DNA of 64,000 nt. Origin: Hamadaea sp013361475 (GTDB lineage Bacteria > Actinomycetota > Actinomycetes > Mycobacteriales > Micromonosporaceae). Where the stretch lies: NCBI RefSeq assembly GCF_040654195.1, contig NZ_JBFAHM010000008.1, forward strand, positions 186,001 to 250,000, written 5' to 3'. Below the pieces are notes generated by a model, which was not told the DNA's origin, did not search any database, and saw only the letters and a list, made by a program, of their open reading frames with translations. Positions 44,773 through 54,028 of the stretch are shown here, piece after piece (the stretch's first letter is position 1; each line of letters starts with the position of its first letter). The translations under genes were made by a program, and so were the position numbers.

Positions 44773-46287
44773 GTGACCACGGCAAGTTCGAGCGCTAGCT
44801 CGGTGCACGACGCAGCTCAGCCGGCCGATCCGCGGCGCTGGAAGGCCCTCGGCCTGCTCGGTCTGCTCCAGTTCATGCTGGTGTTGGACATCACGATCGT
44901 CAATGTCGCCCTGCCGAAGATCGAGGACCGGCTCGGCTTCACCCAGTCCGGCTTGGCCTGGGTGGTCAGCGCGTACGTGCTGATGGCCGGCGGCTTCCTC
45001 ATGCTCGGCGGGCGGCTGGCCGACCTGTTCGGCCGCCGTCGCCTGCTCGTCATCGGAGTCGTCCTGTTCGCGACGGCCTCGGCGGTCTGCGGCACCGCGA
45101 TGGCGCCCGGCGTACTGGTCGCCGGCCGGTTCGGCCAGGGTCTCGGCGAGGCGCTCGCCGCACCCGCCGCGCTCGGCCTGATCGCCCTGCTGTTCACCGA
45201 TCCGGTCGAGCGCACCAAGGCGCTGGGCATCTGGGGCGGGCTGACCGGCATCGGCGGCATCCTCGGCTACATCATCTCCGGCGTGCTCACCACCTGGGTG
45301 GAGTGGCGCTGGATCTTCTACATCAACGTCCCGATCGCGATCGTCGTCCTCGCGATCCTGCCCCGGCTGGTGTCGGAGAGCCGGATGGTCCGCGAGAAGG
45401 GCCAGCACGTGGACTTCACCGGCGCGGTCACCGCGACGGCCGGCCTGATCGCCATCGTCTACGGTCTGCTGCAGGCGGCCCAGCGGTCGTGGAGCGACGC
45501 GCAGGTGGCGATCCCGCTCATCGCGGGCGTTCTGCTGCTCGTCGTGACGGCGATCGTCGAGAGCCGCTCGAAGGCTCCGCTGATCCCGCTGCAGTTCTTC
45601 GCCAACCGCACCCGGACCGTCGCCAACGTGGTGGCCCTGCTGTTCATGGCGGCGTTCATCCCGTACACGTTCATGCTGACCCTGTTCGAGCAGCAGGTGC
45701 TGCACTTCTCGCCGATGCAGAGCGGGCTGTCCTACCTGCCGCTGGGCATCGGCATCGGCATGGGCATCGGCATCTCGACCGGGCTGACGCCCAAGGTCGG
45801 GGTCAAGGCGGTCGGCACCGTCGGCTTCCTGGTCTCGGGGGTCGGCCTGTTCCTCGCGAGCATGCTCGGCCCGGACACGGCGTACTGGGGCGGCATCCTG
45901 CCGGGCCTGCTGCTGTTCGGCGTGTTCTCCGGCGCGACCATGCCCGCGATGACCAACGCCGCACTGCACAACGTCACCGGTCAGGACTCCGGGCTCGCGT
46001 CCGGCGTGCAGACCACCATGCAGCAGGTCGGCAGCGCGCTCGGCCTGGCCACGCTGGTCACGCTCGCCGTCCGGTACGCCGCCGACCAGACCGCGGCGGG
46101 CAGCAGCGCGGCGTCGGCCATGGCCGACGGGTTCGCGCTGTCGTTCCGCATCGGCGCGATCCTGCTCGTCGTGTGTGGTCTGCTCGTGGCGCTCGTCATG
46201 GAGAAGGGCATCGCCACCGCGCCGCAGGGTCAGGAGCAGGGCCAAGGTCCAGCCCAGCCCGCTCAGCTCGCCACCGAGGCCGGCTGA
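44773..46287 (+). CDS. MFS exporter, DHA2 family (14 helices)
   Basis: This protein has 504 residues from GTG 44773 with GAGGAG upstream. The DHA2 signature motifs are present: LDITIVNVALPKIEDRLG in helix 1, GGRLADLFGRRRLLV as motif A, GQGLGEALAAPAALGLI in helix 4-5. Fourteen helices can be counted. This family exports drugs by proton antiport, so it may give self-resistance to or secretion of the cluster product. It heads an operon with an ABM-type protein, a FAD oxidase and a second SgcJ-like protein. Confidence 0.92.
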   Translation: MTTASSSASSVHDAAQPADPRRWKALGLLGLLQFMLVLDITIVNVALPKIEDRLGFTQSGLAWVVSAYVLMAGGFLMLGGRLADLFGRRRLLVIGVVLFATASAVCGTAMAPGVLVAGRFGQGLGEALAAPAALGLIALLFTDPVERTKALGIWGGLTGIGGILGYIISGVLTTWVEWRWIFYINVPIAIVVLAILPRLVSESRMVREKGQHVDFTGAVTATAGLIAIVYGLLQAAQRSWSDAQVAIPLIAGVLLLVVTAIVESRSKAPLIPLQFFANRTRTVANVVALLFMAAFIPYTFMLTLFEQQVLHFSPMQSGLSYLPLGIGIGMGIGISTGLTPKVGVKAVGTVGFLVSGVGLFLASMLGPDTAYWGGILPGLLLFGVFSGATMPAMTNAALHNVTGQDSGLASGVQTTMQQVGSALGLATLVTLAVRYAADQTAAGSSAASAMADGFALSFRIGAILLVVCGLLVALVMEKGIATAPQGQEQGQGPAQPAQLATEAG

Positions 46288-46351
46288 GTCACCGAGCCGG
46301 CCAAGGCCGGCTGAGCGCGTCCGTCATCGTTCGACCGGTAAGGAGTCCACA

Positions 46352-46654
46352 GTGGGCAAGTCGTTCGTCGTCAGCTACCAGATGCGTCCCGAGACCGCGG
46401 ACGAGAACCAGCGCCTCATCGAGGACGTGTTCGCGGAACTGGCCGGGGCGAGCCCCGACGGGCTGCGGTACGCCTCGTTCCGGCTCGCCGACGGCGTGAC
46501 CTTCGTCCACGTGGGAACCGTCACGGACGAGGCCAACCCGCTGGCCGAGTCGGCCGCCTTCCGGGAGTTCCAGCGCGCGTTCGGTGACCGGGCGGCGACC
46601 CCGCCGAAGTTCGAGGACGCCCGGCTGCTGGGCGCGTACGGGTTCGACACATGA
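46352..46654 (+). CDS. ABM-superfamily small protein
   Basis: This 100-residue protein starts at GTG 46352 with AAGGAG upstream (MGKSFVVSYQMRPETADENQ). The dimeric alpha-beta barrel pattern is seen (LIEDVFAELAGASPDGLRYA, TFVHVGTVTDEANPLAESAA, FREFQRAFGDR). Members are cofactor-free monooxygenases of aromatic polyketides, cyclases or stress proteins. The stop overlaps the FAD oxidase start by 4 bases, so the two products probably act together. Confidence 0.8.
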   Translation: MGKSFVVSYQMRPETADENQRLIEDVFAELAGASPDGLRYASFRLADGVTFVHVGTVTDEANPLAESAAFREFQRAFGDRAATPPKFEDARLLGAYGFDT

Positions 46655-47997
46655 CCGGCCTGGATCCCGGCGCCTCCCACACGGCGGCGCCGGGATCGAG
46701 GCTGTCCGAGGCGGTGCCGCCGGCCGAGGTGGCCCAGCTCGGTGACGCCCTGCGGACCGGGGCGGTCGACGTCGCCTCGGTCGCCGGGGACTTCGGCAAT
46801 CGCGTACGCCGAGTGCCGTCGGCCGTGCTGCGGCCGCGTACGCCTGCCGACATCGCGACGGCGGTCAGGTTCGGGGCGCGACTGGGGATCCCGGTCGTAC
46901 CCCGGGGCGCCGGGCACGCCGTCGACGGGCAGGCGCAGACCGGCCGGGGCGTCGTGGTGGACCTGACCGCGTTGGCCGACGTCGGCGTACCCGGATCGGA
47001 TCGGATCTCGGTCGGCGCGGGCGCTCGATGGGGCGCCGTCCTCGACGCCACACTGCCCGCCGGACTGGTGCCACCGGTGTTGCCCGACTTCCTCGAACTC
47101 ACCGTCGGCGGAACGATCTCCGCCGGGGGCGTCGGCGGCGCCAGCCACCACCACGGCAGTGTCAGCGACAACGTGCTCGACCTCGACGTGATCACCCCGG
47201 CCGGGGACCTCGTCACCTGCTCGCCCGACCGAGACGGGGAGCTGTTCGACCGCGTACGCGGGACGCAGGGCGAACACGGCATCATCGCGCGCGCGACATT
47301 GCGCCTGACCGCAGCGCCCGCCAGCGCCCGGCGCTACCTGCTCCGGTACGCCGACCTGGCCGCTTTCGTCGCCGACCAGCGGCGGCTGGCCGCTGAAGGC
47401 CGGTTCGCCCATGTTCTCGGTCAGATCGTGTTCGACGCGACCGGCCGGCTGAGCTTCGTCCTGGAAGCGGCCGCCACGTTCACGGCGTCGTCCGCGGCCG
47501 ACGAGCCGGACGACGAGGCGCTGCTGCGCGACCTGCGCCTGCAGGGCATCGAGGCGATCCAGACCCTCGGCCTGCGGGATTTCCTCGGCCGCCTAGCGCC
47601 GCTGACGGCCCAGTTGCGGGCGACCGGCTCCTGGCAGGCCGATCCACATCCCCGGTGCAACGTGATGCTGCCCGGCGACGCGGTCGAGGCGATCGCGGGC
47701 GACGTCCTCGCCGGGCTTACGCCGGAACTGCTCGGGCCGGGCGGCAGCATTCTGTTCATCCCCATTCCGAGTGCCAAGACAGCGGCGCCGAATGTGCCCA
47801 AGGCGGCGGCCGATGCGTTGACTGTCCTGTTCGGAATCCAGCGCACGGCGCCCGCCGGGGAATGGGACCTCGTCGCGCGTATGCGAGCGGCCAATTCGGC
47901 CCTTTACACGGCGGCGGAAGCGGCCGGGGGGACGGCATACACGGCTCTTTCGGCGTACCACCGGATCCGCGCGCGGGGCGACCACGACGACGAGTGA
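46651..47997 (+). CDS. FAD-linked oxidase (PCMH type)
   Basis: This 448-residue protein has the FAD-binding domain with RPRTPADIATAVRFGARLGI, VVPRGAGHAVDGQAQ and GGTISAGGVGGASHHHGSVS (pyrophosphate and flavin loop). A C-terminal cytokinin-dehydrogenase-like substrate domain follows (SILFIPIPSAKT). The His cluster in GASHHHG may allow covalent 8-alpha-histidyl flavin. No signal peptide is evident. It probably oxidises an alcohol or makes a ring closure on a pathway intermediate; the substrate is unknown. Confidence 0.85.
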   Translation: MTGLDPGASHTAAPGSRLSEAVPPAEVAQLGDALRTGAVDVASVAGDFGNRVRRVPSAVLRPRTPADIATAVRFGARLGIPVVPRGAGHAVDGQAQTGRGVVVDLTALADVGVPGSDRISVGAGARWGAVLDATLPAGLVPPVLPDFLELTVGGTISAGGVGGASHHHGSVSDNVLDLDVITPAGDLVTCSPDRDGELFDRVRGTQGEHGIIARATLRLTAAPASARRYLLRYADLAAFVADQRRLAAEGRFAHVLGQIVFDATGRLSFVLEAAATFTASSAADEPDDEALLRDLRLQGIEAIQTLGLRDFLGRLAPLTAQLRATGSWQADPHPRCNVMLPGDAVEAIAGDVLAGLTPELLGPGGSILFIPIPSAKTAAPNVPKAAADALTVLFGIQRTAPAGEWDLVARMRAANSALYTAAEAAGGTAYTALSAYHRIRARGDHDDE

Positions 47998-48080
47998 GTG
48001 CCGCAGTCTCAGAGATGCGCTCCTACCTGCAGGAATGAACGATGGTAGATAGCCCGATCTCCTCGAGAAAGTGAGCACCG

Positions 48081-48500
48081 ATGACCGCAACCACCACTCC
48101 CGCCGCGCCGCCCTCGGCCCAGGACCAGATGGCCATCGCGGCCGTGCCCGCCAAGCTGATCGCGGCCTGGGCGGCCCAGGACGCCGCGGCCTTCGCGGAC
48201 CTGTTCACCGACGACGGCACGATGATGCTGCCCGGCGTCTACCAGAAGGGCAAGGAGGCCATCCAGGAGTACATGGCGGGCGAGTACGCGGGCCGGTTCG
48301 CCGGCACCCGCGTCACCGGCCAGCCCCTGGAGATCAAGCCGCTGGCCGGCGGCGCCGTGGCGCTGCTGACCGAGGGCGGCGTGCTGGCGCCGGGCGAGAC
48401 CCAGGTGTCGGCCGAGCGGGCCATCCGCGCCTCGTGGATCCTCGTCAAGCAGGGCGGCGACTGGAAGCTCGCGGTCTACCACAACTGCCAGCGCGACTGA
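48081..48500 (+). CDS. SgcJ/EcaC-type NTF2-fold protein 2
   Basis: This 139-residue protein is a clear paralogue of the one at 44241, sharing DAFADLF/AAFADLFTDDGTMMLPGVY, VTGQPL and LLTEGG blocks. It lies 83 bases behind the FAD oxidase in the MFS operon. Two SgcJ-type proteins in one locus suggest either a heteromer or two separate isomerisation or cyclisation steps. A very strong hairpin follows the stop. Confidence 0.88.
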   Translation: MTATTTPAAPPSAQDQMAIAAVPAKLIAAWAAQDAAAFADLFTDDGTMMLPGVYQKGKEAIQEYMAGEYAGRFAGTRVTGQPLEIKPLAGGAVALLTEGGVLAPGETQVSAERAIRASWILVKQGGDWKLAVYHNCQRD

Positions 48501-48508
48501 CCACGAGA

Positions 48509-48548
48509 CAAAGGGGGAGGCGGTCCGATCGGACCGCCTCCCCCTTTG
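48509..48548. terminator. Strong bidirectional terminator
   Basis: A perfect 40-base palindrome (20-base arms, centred on GATC at 48527-48530) with A/T-rich outer ends (CAAAGGGGGAGG...CCTCCCCCTTTG). It lies 8 bases after the SgcJ2 stop and 12 bases from the stop of the convergent GMC gene. Confidence 0.9.
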
Positions 48549-48559
48549 AGGACCCTCGA

Positions 48560-50203
48560 TTACGCGGAGACCGTCACCGGCTTGCTGCTGGTACGCACAC
48601 CGGTCGGCAGTCCGCCGACGTAGGTGACCGCGACCCCGCGTTCCTGCGCCGCCCGGACGATTCCCGGCATGGCGCGTTCGGCGAGCGCGGAGATGGTCAG
48701 CGCGGGGTTCACCGTCAGCGCGCCCGGCACCGCCGAGCCGTCGGTGACGAAGATCCCGGGATGCCCGCGCAGCTCGTGGCGGTCGTCCAGGGCGGAGGTC
48801 GCCGGATCGTCACCGATGCGGCAGGACGCCAGCGGATGCACCGTGTACGCCCCGACGAGGTCGTTCGTCCACGGCGCGGCCCGGCCGAGCCCGTCGCGTT
48901 CGACGATGTCCTTCACGTCCGCGTCGGACAGCTCCCAGCCCCGCCGGGTGCTGGCGGTCGGCTTGTACTGCAACGTGTTGTGGCCCAGCATCTGCTGCGA
49001 GAACCGGGTGGCCGCGCCGGTCTCCGGTGGCGGTCCGAAGACTCCCTCGTTGTCGTCCTCGGACATCGTGAAGATCGTCAGCCACGACTTCCAGCTCCGC
49101 AGCATCTCCTTCTTCGCCACCCCGAACCAGCTCGGCGACGGCTCGCCCGGCACCTGCGCCAGGATCGTGCCCAGGCCGGGTGGGAAGTAAAGCTGCTCCA
49201 GCGAGTACCGCTCGAACTCCGGCAGGCTGCCGTCGAGCTTGTCCCAGCACGCCACCACCGGACCTCGGCCGATCTGGTAGCCCTCGTAGGGAATCCCGTC
49301 CGCCCGAGTGAGACCCAGGACGTCCCGGATCTTGTCCTCGTCGAACAGGACGGTGTTCAGGCGTTCGCCGTTGCCGGAGAAGTAGCGGCCGACCGCGTGC
49401 GGCATCGTGCCGAGGGTGGCCTCCGACCGTTGCAGGATCACCGGCGTGGCCGCGGTGCCCGCCGCCAGCACGACGATCTTCGCGTCGATCTCGCCGCTGT
49501 CGTGGAGGACCCGGTAGTCCTCCTCGTCGACGATCCGGTAGTGCACGCGGTAACTGCCGTCGTCGTTGCGGGTCAGGTGCTGCACCTCGTGCAGCGGCCG
49601 GATCTGCGCACCGTGCTCCAGCGCGCCGGGCAGATAGTTCAGCAGCAGCGACCGCTTGGCGTCGAACTTGCAGCCGGCGTACATCCAGTTGCAGTTCGTG
49701 CACATCGACACGTCGACGGCGCTCGGCGCAGCGTTGGCCGTACGCCCGGCGTGGTCGCACGCGGCCCCCCAGAGGCCGCCGCCGTACGGGACCTTGTCCC
49801 AGCTCTGCTGGGTGACGGGCAGTGCCTGACTCACCCGGTCGTACCACGGGTCCAGGGCGGCCCGGGTGATCGCGGCCGGCCACATCCGCCGGCCCAGCCC
49901 GCCCCGCCGCTCGAACACGAACTCCGGCGCCCGCGGCATGGTCGCGAAGTACACGACGCTGCCGCCGCCGACACAGTTGCCGGCCAGCACGCTCATGCCG
50001 TCGCCGACGGTGAAGTCGAAGACCCGGGTGAACGACTTGCCCAGCATGAAGTCGTGATCGAACTCCTCGGCGGTCAGCCAGGGGCCGCGTTCCAGGACGA
50101 CGACGCGGGCGCCCCCGGCGGCGAGGTGGTACGCCGCGATCGCGCCGCCGAACCCGCTGCCGATCACGACGACGTCGGTGCTCTCCGGTTTCGCTGAGCT
50201 CAT
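48560..50203 (-). CDS. GMC-family FAD oxidoreductase
   Basis: This protein has 547 residues from ATG 50203. N-terminal VVVIGSGFGGAIAAYHLA is the dinucleotide-binding motif, VLAGNCVGGGSVVYFA is GMC signature 1, and the C-terminal GAYTVHPLASCRIGDDPATS and DGSAVPGALTVNPALTISAL complete the family pattern, with the His as catalytic base. It is of the cholesterol-oxidase/glucose-dehydrogenase-like branch with a cysteine motif CTNCNWMYAGC that could bind a metal. It overlaps the small upstream gene by 4 bases, which probably codes its partner subunit. Confidence 0.9.
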   Translation of the reverse strand: MSSAKPESTDVVVIGSGFGGAIAAYHLAAGGARVVVLERGPWLTAEEFDHDFMLGKSFTRVFDFTVGDGMSVLAGNCVGGGSVVYFATMPRAPEFVFERRGGLGRRMWPAAITRAALDPWYDRVSQALPVTQQSWDKVPYGGGLWGAACDHAGRTANAAPSAVDVSMCTNCNWMYAGCKFDAKRSLLLNYLPGALEHGAQIRPLHEVQHLTRNDDGSYRVHYRIVDEEDYRVLHDSGEIDAKIVVLAAGTAATPVILQRSEATLGTMPHAVGRYFSGNGERLNTVLFDEDKIRDVLGLTRADGIPYEGYQIGRGPVVACWDKLDGSLPEFERYSLEQLYFPPGLGTILAQVPGEPSPSWFGVAKKEMLRSWKSWLTIFTMSEDDNEGVFGPPPETGAATRFSQQMLGHNTLQYKPTASTRRGWELSDADVKDIVERDGLGRAAPWTNDLVGAYTVHPLASCRIGDDPATSALDDRHELRGHPGIFVTDGSAVPGALTVNPALTISALAERAMPGIVRAAQERGVAVTYVGGLPTGVRTSSKPVTVSA

Positions 50204-50769
50204 GCTGGACTCCCGGTGGAGGTGGTGTTCGGGTGCGGCTTGGCCAGCTGCCGCCCGTAGGAGAACTGGGGGAACCGCCACACCCCGTCGGCCTCCGGCG
50301 CGGCGTACCCCATCAGGGTCAGGCCGGGATGCCCGGCGGCGAGGGCGTCGGTCGTGGTGAGGTGGGCCGCCGCGTCGAACGCCATGGTGGCGAACATCGC
50401 CAGGCCCACCCACATCGCCTTCTCGGCGTGGCCGGGCGCGGTGAGCCGGGTGACCAGGGCGGCCCGATGCTCGTAGGGCAGCGCCACGAAGGCGGGCAGG
50501 ATCGGATCCAGCTGCAACGCCTGCTCGGCCGCGTACTGCCCGGCGTGCAGGTTCAGCATGAACATGAGCGAACCCAGCGAGTCGGCGAACCCGCCGGAGG
50601 GGTGCTCGAGCAGCTCGACGGCGCCGGCGGCGACGGCTCCGCCGCCTTCGGACACCCCGGCGATCGCCAGGTCGTCCGGGTGGCGTTTCTCGCCGGGCAG
50701 GATCGTGTCGGCGAACGCCTCCAGGGTCATCGTCCTGGCCTCGTCGGGTCCGGGGGGAGCGGGTGGCAC
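50200..50769 (-). CDS. Small partner of GMC oxidoreductase (DUF5987-like)
   Basis: This protein has 189 residues from GTG 50769 with GGAGG upstream. The N-terminal EAFADTILPGEKRHPDDLAI resembles gluconate-2-dehydrogenase subunit-3-type partners of GMC enzymes, and the rest is helical (ALVTRLTAPGHAEKAMWVGL). There is no TAT signal, so if it is a partner it acts in the cytoplasm. The 4-base overlap with the GMC gene supports a joint complex. The family label is by resemblance and is the less certain part. Confidence 0.7.
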   Translation of the reverse strand: MPPAPPGPDEARTMTLEAFADTILPGEKRHPDDLAIAGVSEGGGAVAAGAVELLEHPSGGFADSLGSLMFMLNLHAGQYAAEQALQLDPILPAFVALPYEHRAALVTRLTAPGHAEKAMWVGLAMFATMAFDAAAHLTTTDALAAGHPGLTLMGYAAPEADGVWRFPQFSYGRQLAKPHPNTTSTGSPA

Positions 50770-50907
50770 GATGTCGCCTCCTTCGCGGGATAGGCATGCG
50801 TAGCGACATCGTGCGCGGGACCGGATACGCCCCGCATCTTCTGCAATGCGTTGCGGAGAGCTATTCGAGAGCGCATTCGAATAGCGCACCGACTTATTCT
50901 CTGAGCG

Positions 50908-50980
50908 TGATCATTGCGCCAGCCATGTCGTTTCGGGTGGCGAAATGTCCGTTGATACAGCATGGCTGACGCGATGATCA
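50908..50980. repeat. 73-nt palindromic repeat, copy 2
   Basis: Same length as the element at 16094-16166 and in the opposite orientation; 63 of 73 bases match its reverse complement. Outer ends TGATCAT/ATGATCA and AGCCATG/CATGGCT blocks are conserved, as is the central TGTCCGTTGA. It lies in the 427-base gap between the divergent DUF5987-like and MerR genes. Confidence 0.8.
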
Positions 50981-51057
50981 TGCAGCCGGAGCTGTCAGCT
51001 TTCTTCCAGATTGCGGGACTTGCTCCCGATCATCCGTGGTATGCGTCGAAAGATTGT

Positions 51058-51071
51058 GATATAGCTATATC
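51058..51071. promoter_or_regulatory. AT-rich palindrome upstream of MerR
   Basis: GATATAGCTATATC is a perfect 14-base palindrome in otherwise GC-rich DNA, 126 bases before the MerR start. It is a candidate operator or part of a promoter. Confidence 0.45.
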
Positions 51072-51196
51072 GACTGTCGGCGACGGCGCCGTCCGGCCAG
51101 GCCGAAACACTTCGCGACTTGCCCGCGGTCCATCCTGCGGTCTTCGATTGGTTGGGACAACATGAGAATGGTCAATCCGGGGTCCGGGACCGTCCG

Positions 51197-51826
51197 ATGA
51201 AGATCTCCAGTCTCAGCCGCCGCAGCGGCGTCTCCGTCCCGACGATCAAGTTCTACCTTCGCGAGCAGCTGTTGCCGCCGGGTGCGCTGACCGCTCGCAA
51301 TCAAGCCGAGTACGACGAGACGCACCTGAGCCGGCTGCGGTTGATCCGGCTGCTCACGGGCATCGGCATGATGAGCCTAGCCTCGGTCCGCGAGGTGCTC
51401 GCCGCGATCGACAGCAACTGCCTCTCGCCGCACGGTCTGGCGCAGGTGGTGAACCGGGCGCTCATGCCGGAGCATCCCGTGCTGTCGACCGACGCGAAGG
51501 CGCGGCTCGACGCAGCCGAACGGGTCGACCGGTTCCTCGACGAGATCGGCTGGGACGTCCAGCCCGAAACGCCCGAACGCGAGAACCTGGTCGCCGTGCT
51601 GAGCGCGTTGGCCGGCCTCGGCGTCGCCGACACCCCCGACGTCCTGCGCCCCTATGTCGAGGCCGCCGAACGGCTGGCGACCCGGGAGATCGACGCTCAG
51701 ACGACCGCCGCCGGCGCGGCCGCCGTCGTCGCGCAGGTGGTCCTCTTCGAGGTGGCGTTCGCCGTCATGCGGCGCATGGCGTACACGCATTATCTGGGCG
51801 CGCGGGCCGAGCGGGACGCCGCCTGA
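51197..51826 (+). CDS. MerR family regulator
   Basis: This protein has 209 residues from ATG 51197 (MKISSLSRRSGVSVPTIKFY). The winged helix has the MerR form (REQLLPPGALTARNQAEYDE, LRLIRLLTGIGMMSLASVRE), followed by a short coiled coil and a helical C-terminal domain. No metal-binding Cys pair is seen, so a drug or small-molecule ligand is more likely. It stands directly before the unbV-unbU unit and may control it. Confidence 0.9.
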   Translation: MKISSLSRRSGVSVPTIKFYLREQLLPPGALTARNQAEYDETHLSRLRLIRLLTGIGMMSLASVREVLAAIDSNCLSPHGLAQVVNRALMPEHPVLSTDAKARLDAAERVDRFLDEIGWDVQPETPERENLVAVLSALAGLGVADTPDVLRPYVEAAERLATREIDAQTTAAGAAAVVAQVVLFEVAFAVMRRMAYTHYLGARAERDAA

Positions 51827-52057
51827 GACCCGTCCATCGGGGTACTCCGAAATTGCCGAGGCCCGCCGACCTCGGGCGCAGCGCACGAATTGAGAAGACT
51901 TTTCCGCTCGACGGCCGCCACGATATCGAGAGTCGAGATCGACAGCACCCGATAAGCGAGCCACCGCTTATGGGTCGACGGCCCACCGCATTCCTCGTTC
52001 TCCGGCGACCCGCTCCGGTCGTCGGACGATGAGACGTGCCTCGATCGAGGGGAACCT

Positions 52058-54028
52058 ATGACATCGAAACCAGGCGCACTCCGCCGACTCCTGCCAGCCA
52101 CGGTCGTGCTGGTCGTGGTCGCCACGCTGTTCGGCGTCGCGCAGCTACCGGAGGCCTCGGCCGCGGAACGAGCCTCGCTCGCGTCGCGGTTCCACTTCAC
52201 GAACATGACCATCGCCCTGCCGCCCGGCCTCCCGATGCGGGAGGTACGCCAGGTGAATCCGGCGTACGAGCACATCCGCTCCTGGATCTCCTCGGTCGGC
52301 GCGGCGGTGGCGATCAACGATCTCGACGGCCAGAACGTCGCCAACGACCTGTGCCTCGTGGACACCCGCAGCGATTCGGCGGTCGTCACCCCGGCCCCGG
52401 GTACGGGCAGCTACGCGCCGTTCGTGCTCAACCCGGCGCCGTTGCCGATGAGCGACACCATGGCGCCGATGGGCTGCACGCCCGGCGACTTCAACCTCGA
52501 CGGCTGGACCGACCTGCTCGTCTACTACTGGGGGCGTACGCCGGTGGTGTTCCTCAACAACCACGCGTCCGCCACGCTCGCCCTGTCGAACTTCACCCCG
52601 ACCGAGCTGATCTGGCAGGCGACCGCCCCCGACGGGCGGTACCACGGCCCGGCCTGGAACACCAACGCCGTGGCGGTCGCCGACTTCGACGGTGACGGCA
52701 AGCCCGACATCGGCGTGTTCAACTACTTCCCGGACACGGAGGTCCTCAACCCGCAGGGCCAGCCGACCGTCCAGATGAACGACTCGATGTCGTCGGCGAA
52801 GAACGCCGGCGGCGCCCACGTCCTGCACTGGAAGTCGGCCACCGACAAGGCGGTCGTCTACGAGGAGCAGTACGCCATCGCGCCCAAGTACGCCACGGGC
52901 TGGACGCTCGGCGCGGGCTCCGGTGACCTCGACGGCGACCTGCTGCCCGAGCTCTACCTCGCCAACGACTTCGGCAACGACCGGTTCTTCCACAACGTGT
53001 CCACGCCGGGGCAGATCAAGTTCTCCCTCGACCAGGGCACCCGGGGACCGTTCGATCCCAAGTCGCTGGTGGTCGGGCACGACTCGTTCAAGGGCATGAG
53101 CATCGAGTTCGGCGACCTGATGTCGACCGGCCGGTTCGACATGTTCGTCAGCAACATCACGACGAGCTGGGGCCTCGAGGAAAGCAACATGGTCTGGTGC
53201 AACACCGCCACCAGCCCGGCCGACGCCAAGGCCATGATGGCCGGCGGCGACGCGCCGTTCGAGAACAAGGCCGCCGCGATGAACATGGCCTGGATCGGCT
53301 GGGGCTGGGACGCGAAGATGGCCGACTTCGACAACAGCGGGCAGCTGGCCGTGGTGCAGGCGGCCGGCTTCGTCAAGGGCAAGATCAACCGATTCAACTG
53401 GCTGCAGGAACTGGCCGCCGCCAACGACCTCATGCTCCAGCAGCCGCAGATGTGGCCGAAGGCCGAACCCGGTGACGACATCGCGGGCTCGCAGCCGTTC
53501 GGCTTCTGGGTCAAGGAGACCGACGACGAGCGCTTCGTCAATCTGAGCGCCGATCTCGGGTTTACCGACAGCACCCCGAGCCGGGGAGTCGCCGTCGGCG
53601 ACGCGGACGGCGACGGCCGTCAGGACTTCGTCGTCGCACGGCAGTGGGGCGCGCCGTCCTACTACCGGAACGACGGCCCGATCGGGAACAACGACTACGT
53701 CGGGCTGCGGCTCTACCGGCCGGCGACGTCGGCCGGCGCCACCGCCACCGGCGGCCCGATCGGCACCCCGGCGTACGGGGCGGTCGTGACGGTCACCACC
53801 GCCGACGGCAAGAAGCATCTGGCCCAACTCGACGGCGGCGGCGGCCACTCCGGCAAGCGCAGCTTCGACCTGTTCTTCGGGCTGGGGGGCAACGCCGGCA
53901 AGCCGGTCTCGGCGCAGGTCCACTGGCGCGACCTCACCGGCGCGGTCCACGTCCAGGCACTGGACCTGACCGCCGGCTGGCACGACATCCTGCTGACCAC
54001 CGAGGCCAAGGAGGTGCAGGCGCGATGA
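52058..54028 (+). CDS. unbV: UnbV-type secreted FG-GAP/ASPIC (CRTAC1) protein
   Basis: This protein has 656 residues. A signal peptide (1-36, ending EASAAE) precedes at least five FG-GAP/VCBS repeats with Ca-binding loops (DFNLDGWTD, DFDGDGKPD, DLDGDLLPE, DADGDGRQD). The C-terminal 110 residues form the ASPIC/UnbV domain (GAVVTVTTADGKKHLAQLDG, GLGGNAGKPVSAQVHW). UnbV is one of the proteins conserved beside enediyne PKS genes, though its reaction is unknown. The protein should be extracellular, probably a beta-propeller. It overlaps unbU by 4 bases. Confidence 0.9.
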   Translation: MTSKPGALRRLLPATVVLVVVATLFGVAQLPEASAAERASLASRFHFTNMTIALPPGLPMREVRQVNPAYEHIRSWISSVGAAVAINDLDGQNVANDLCLVDTRSDSAVVTPAPGTGSYAPFVLNPAPLPMSDTMAPMGCTPGDFNLDGWTDLLVYYWGRTPVVFLNNHASATLALSNFTPTELIWQATAPDGRYHGPAWNTNAVAVADFDGDGKPDIGVFNYFPDTEVLNPQGQPTVQMNDSMSSAKNAGGAHVLHWKSATDKAVVYEEQYAIAPKYATGWTLGAGSGDLDGDLLPELYLANDFGNDRFFHNVSTPGQIKFSLDQGTRGPFDPKSLVVGHDSFKGMSIEFGDLMSTGRFDMFVSNITTSWGLEESNMVWCNTATSPADAKAMMAGGDAPFENKAAAMNMAWIGWGWDAKMADFDNSGQLAVVQAAGFVKGKINRFNWLQELAAANDLMLQQPQMWPKAEPGDDIAGSQPFGFWVKETDDERFVNLSADLGFTDSTPSRGVAVGDADGDGRQDFVVARQWGAPSYYRNDGPIGNNDYVGLRLYRPATSAGATATGGPIGTPAYGAVVTVTTADGKKHLAQLDGGGGHSGKRSFDLFFGLGGNAGKPVSAQVHWRDLTGAVHVQALDLTAGWHDILLTTEAKEVQAR

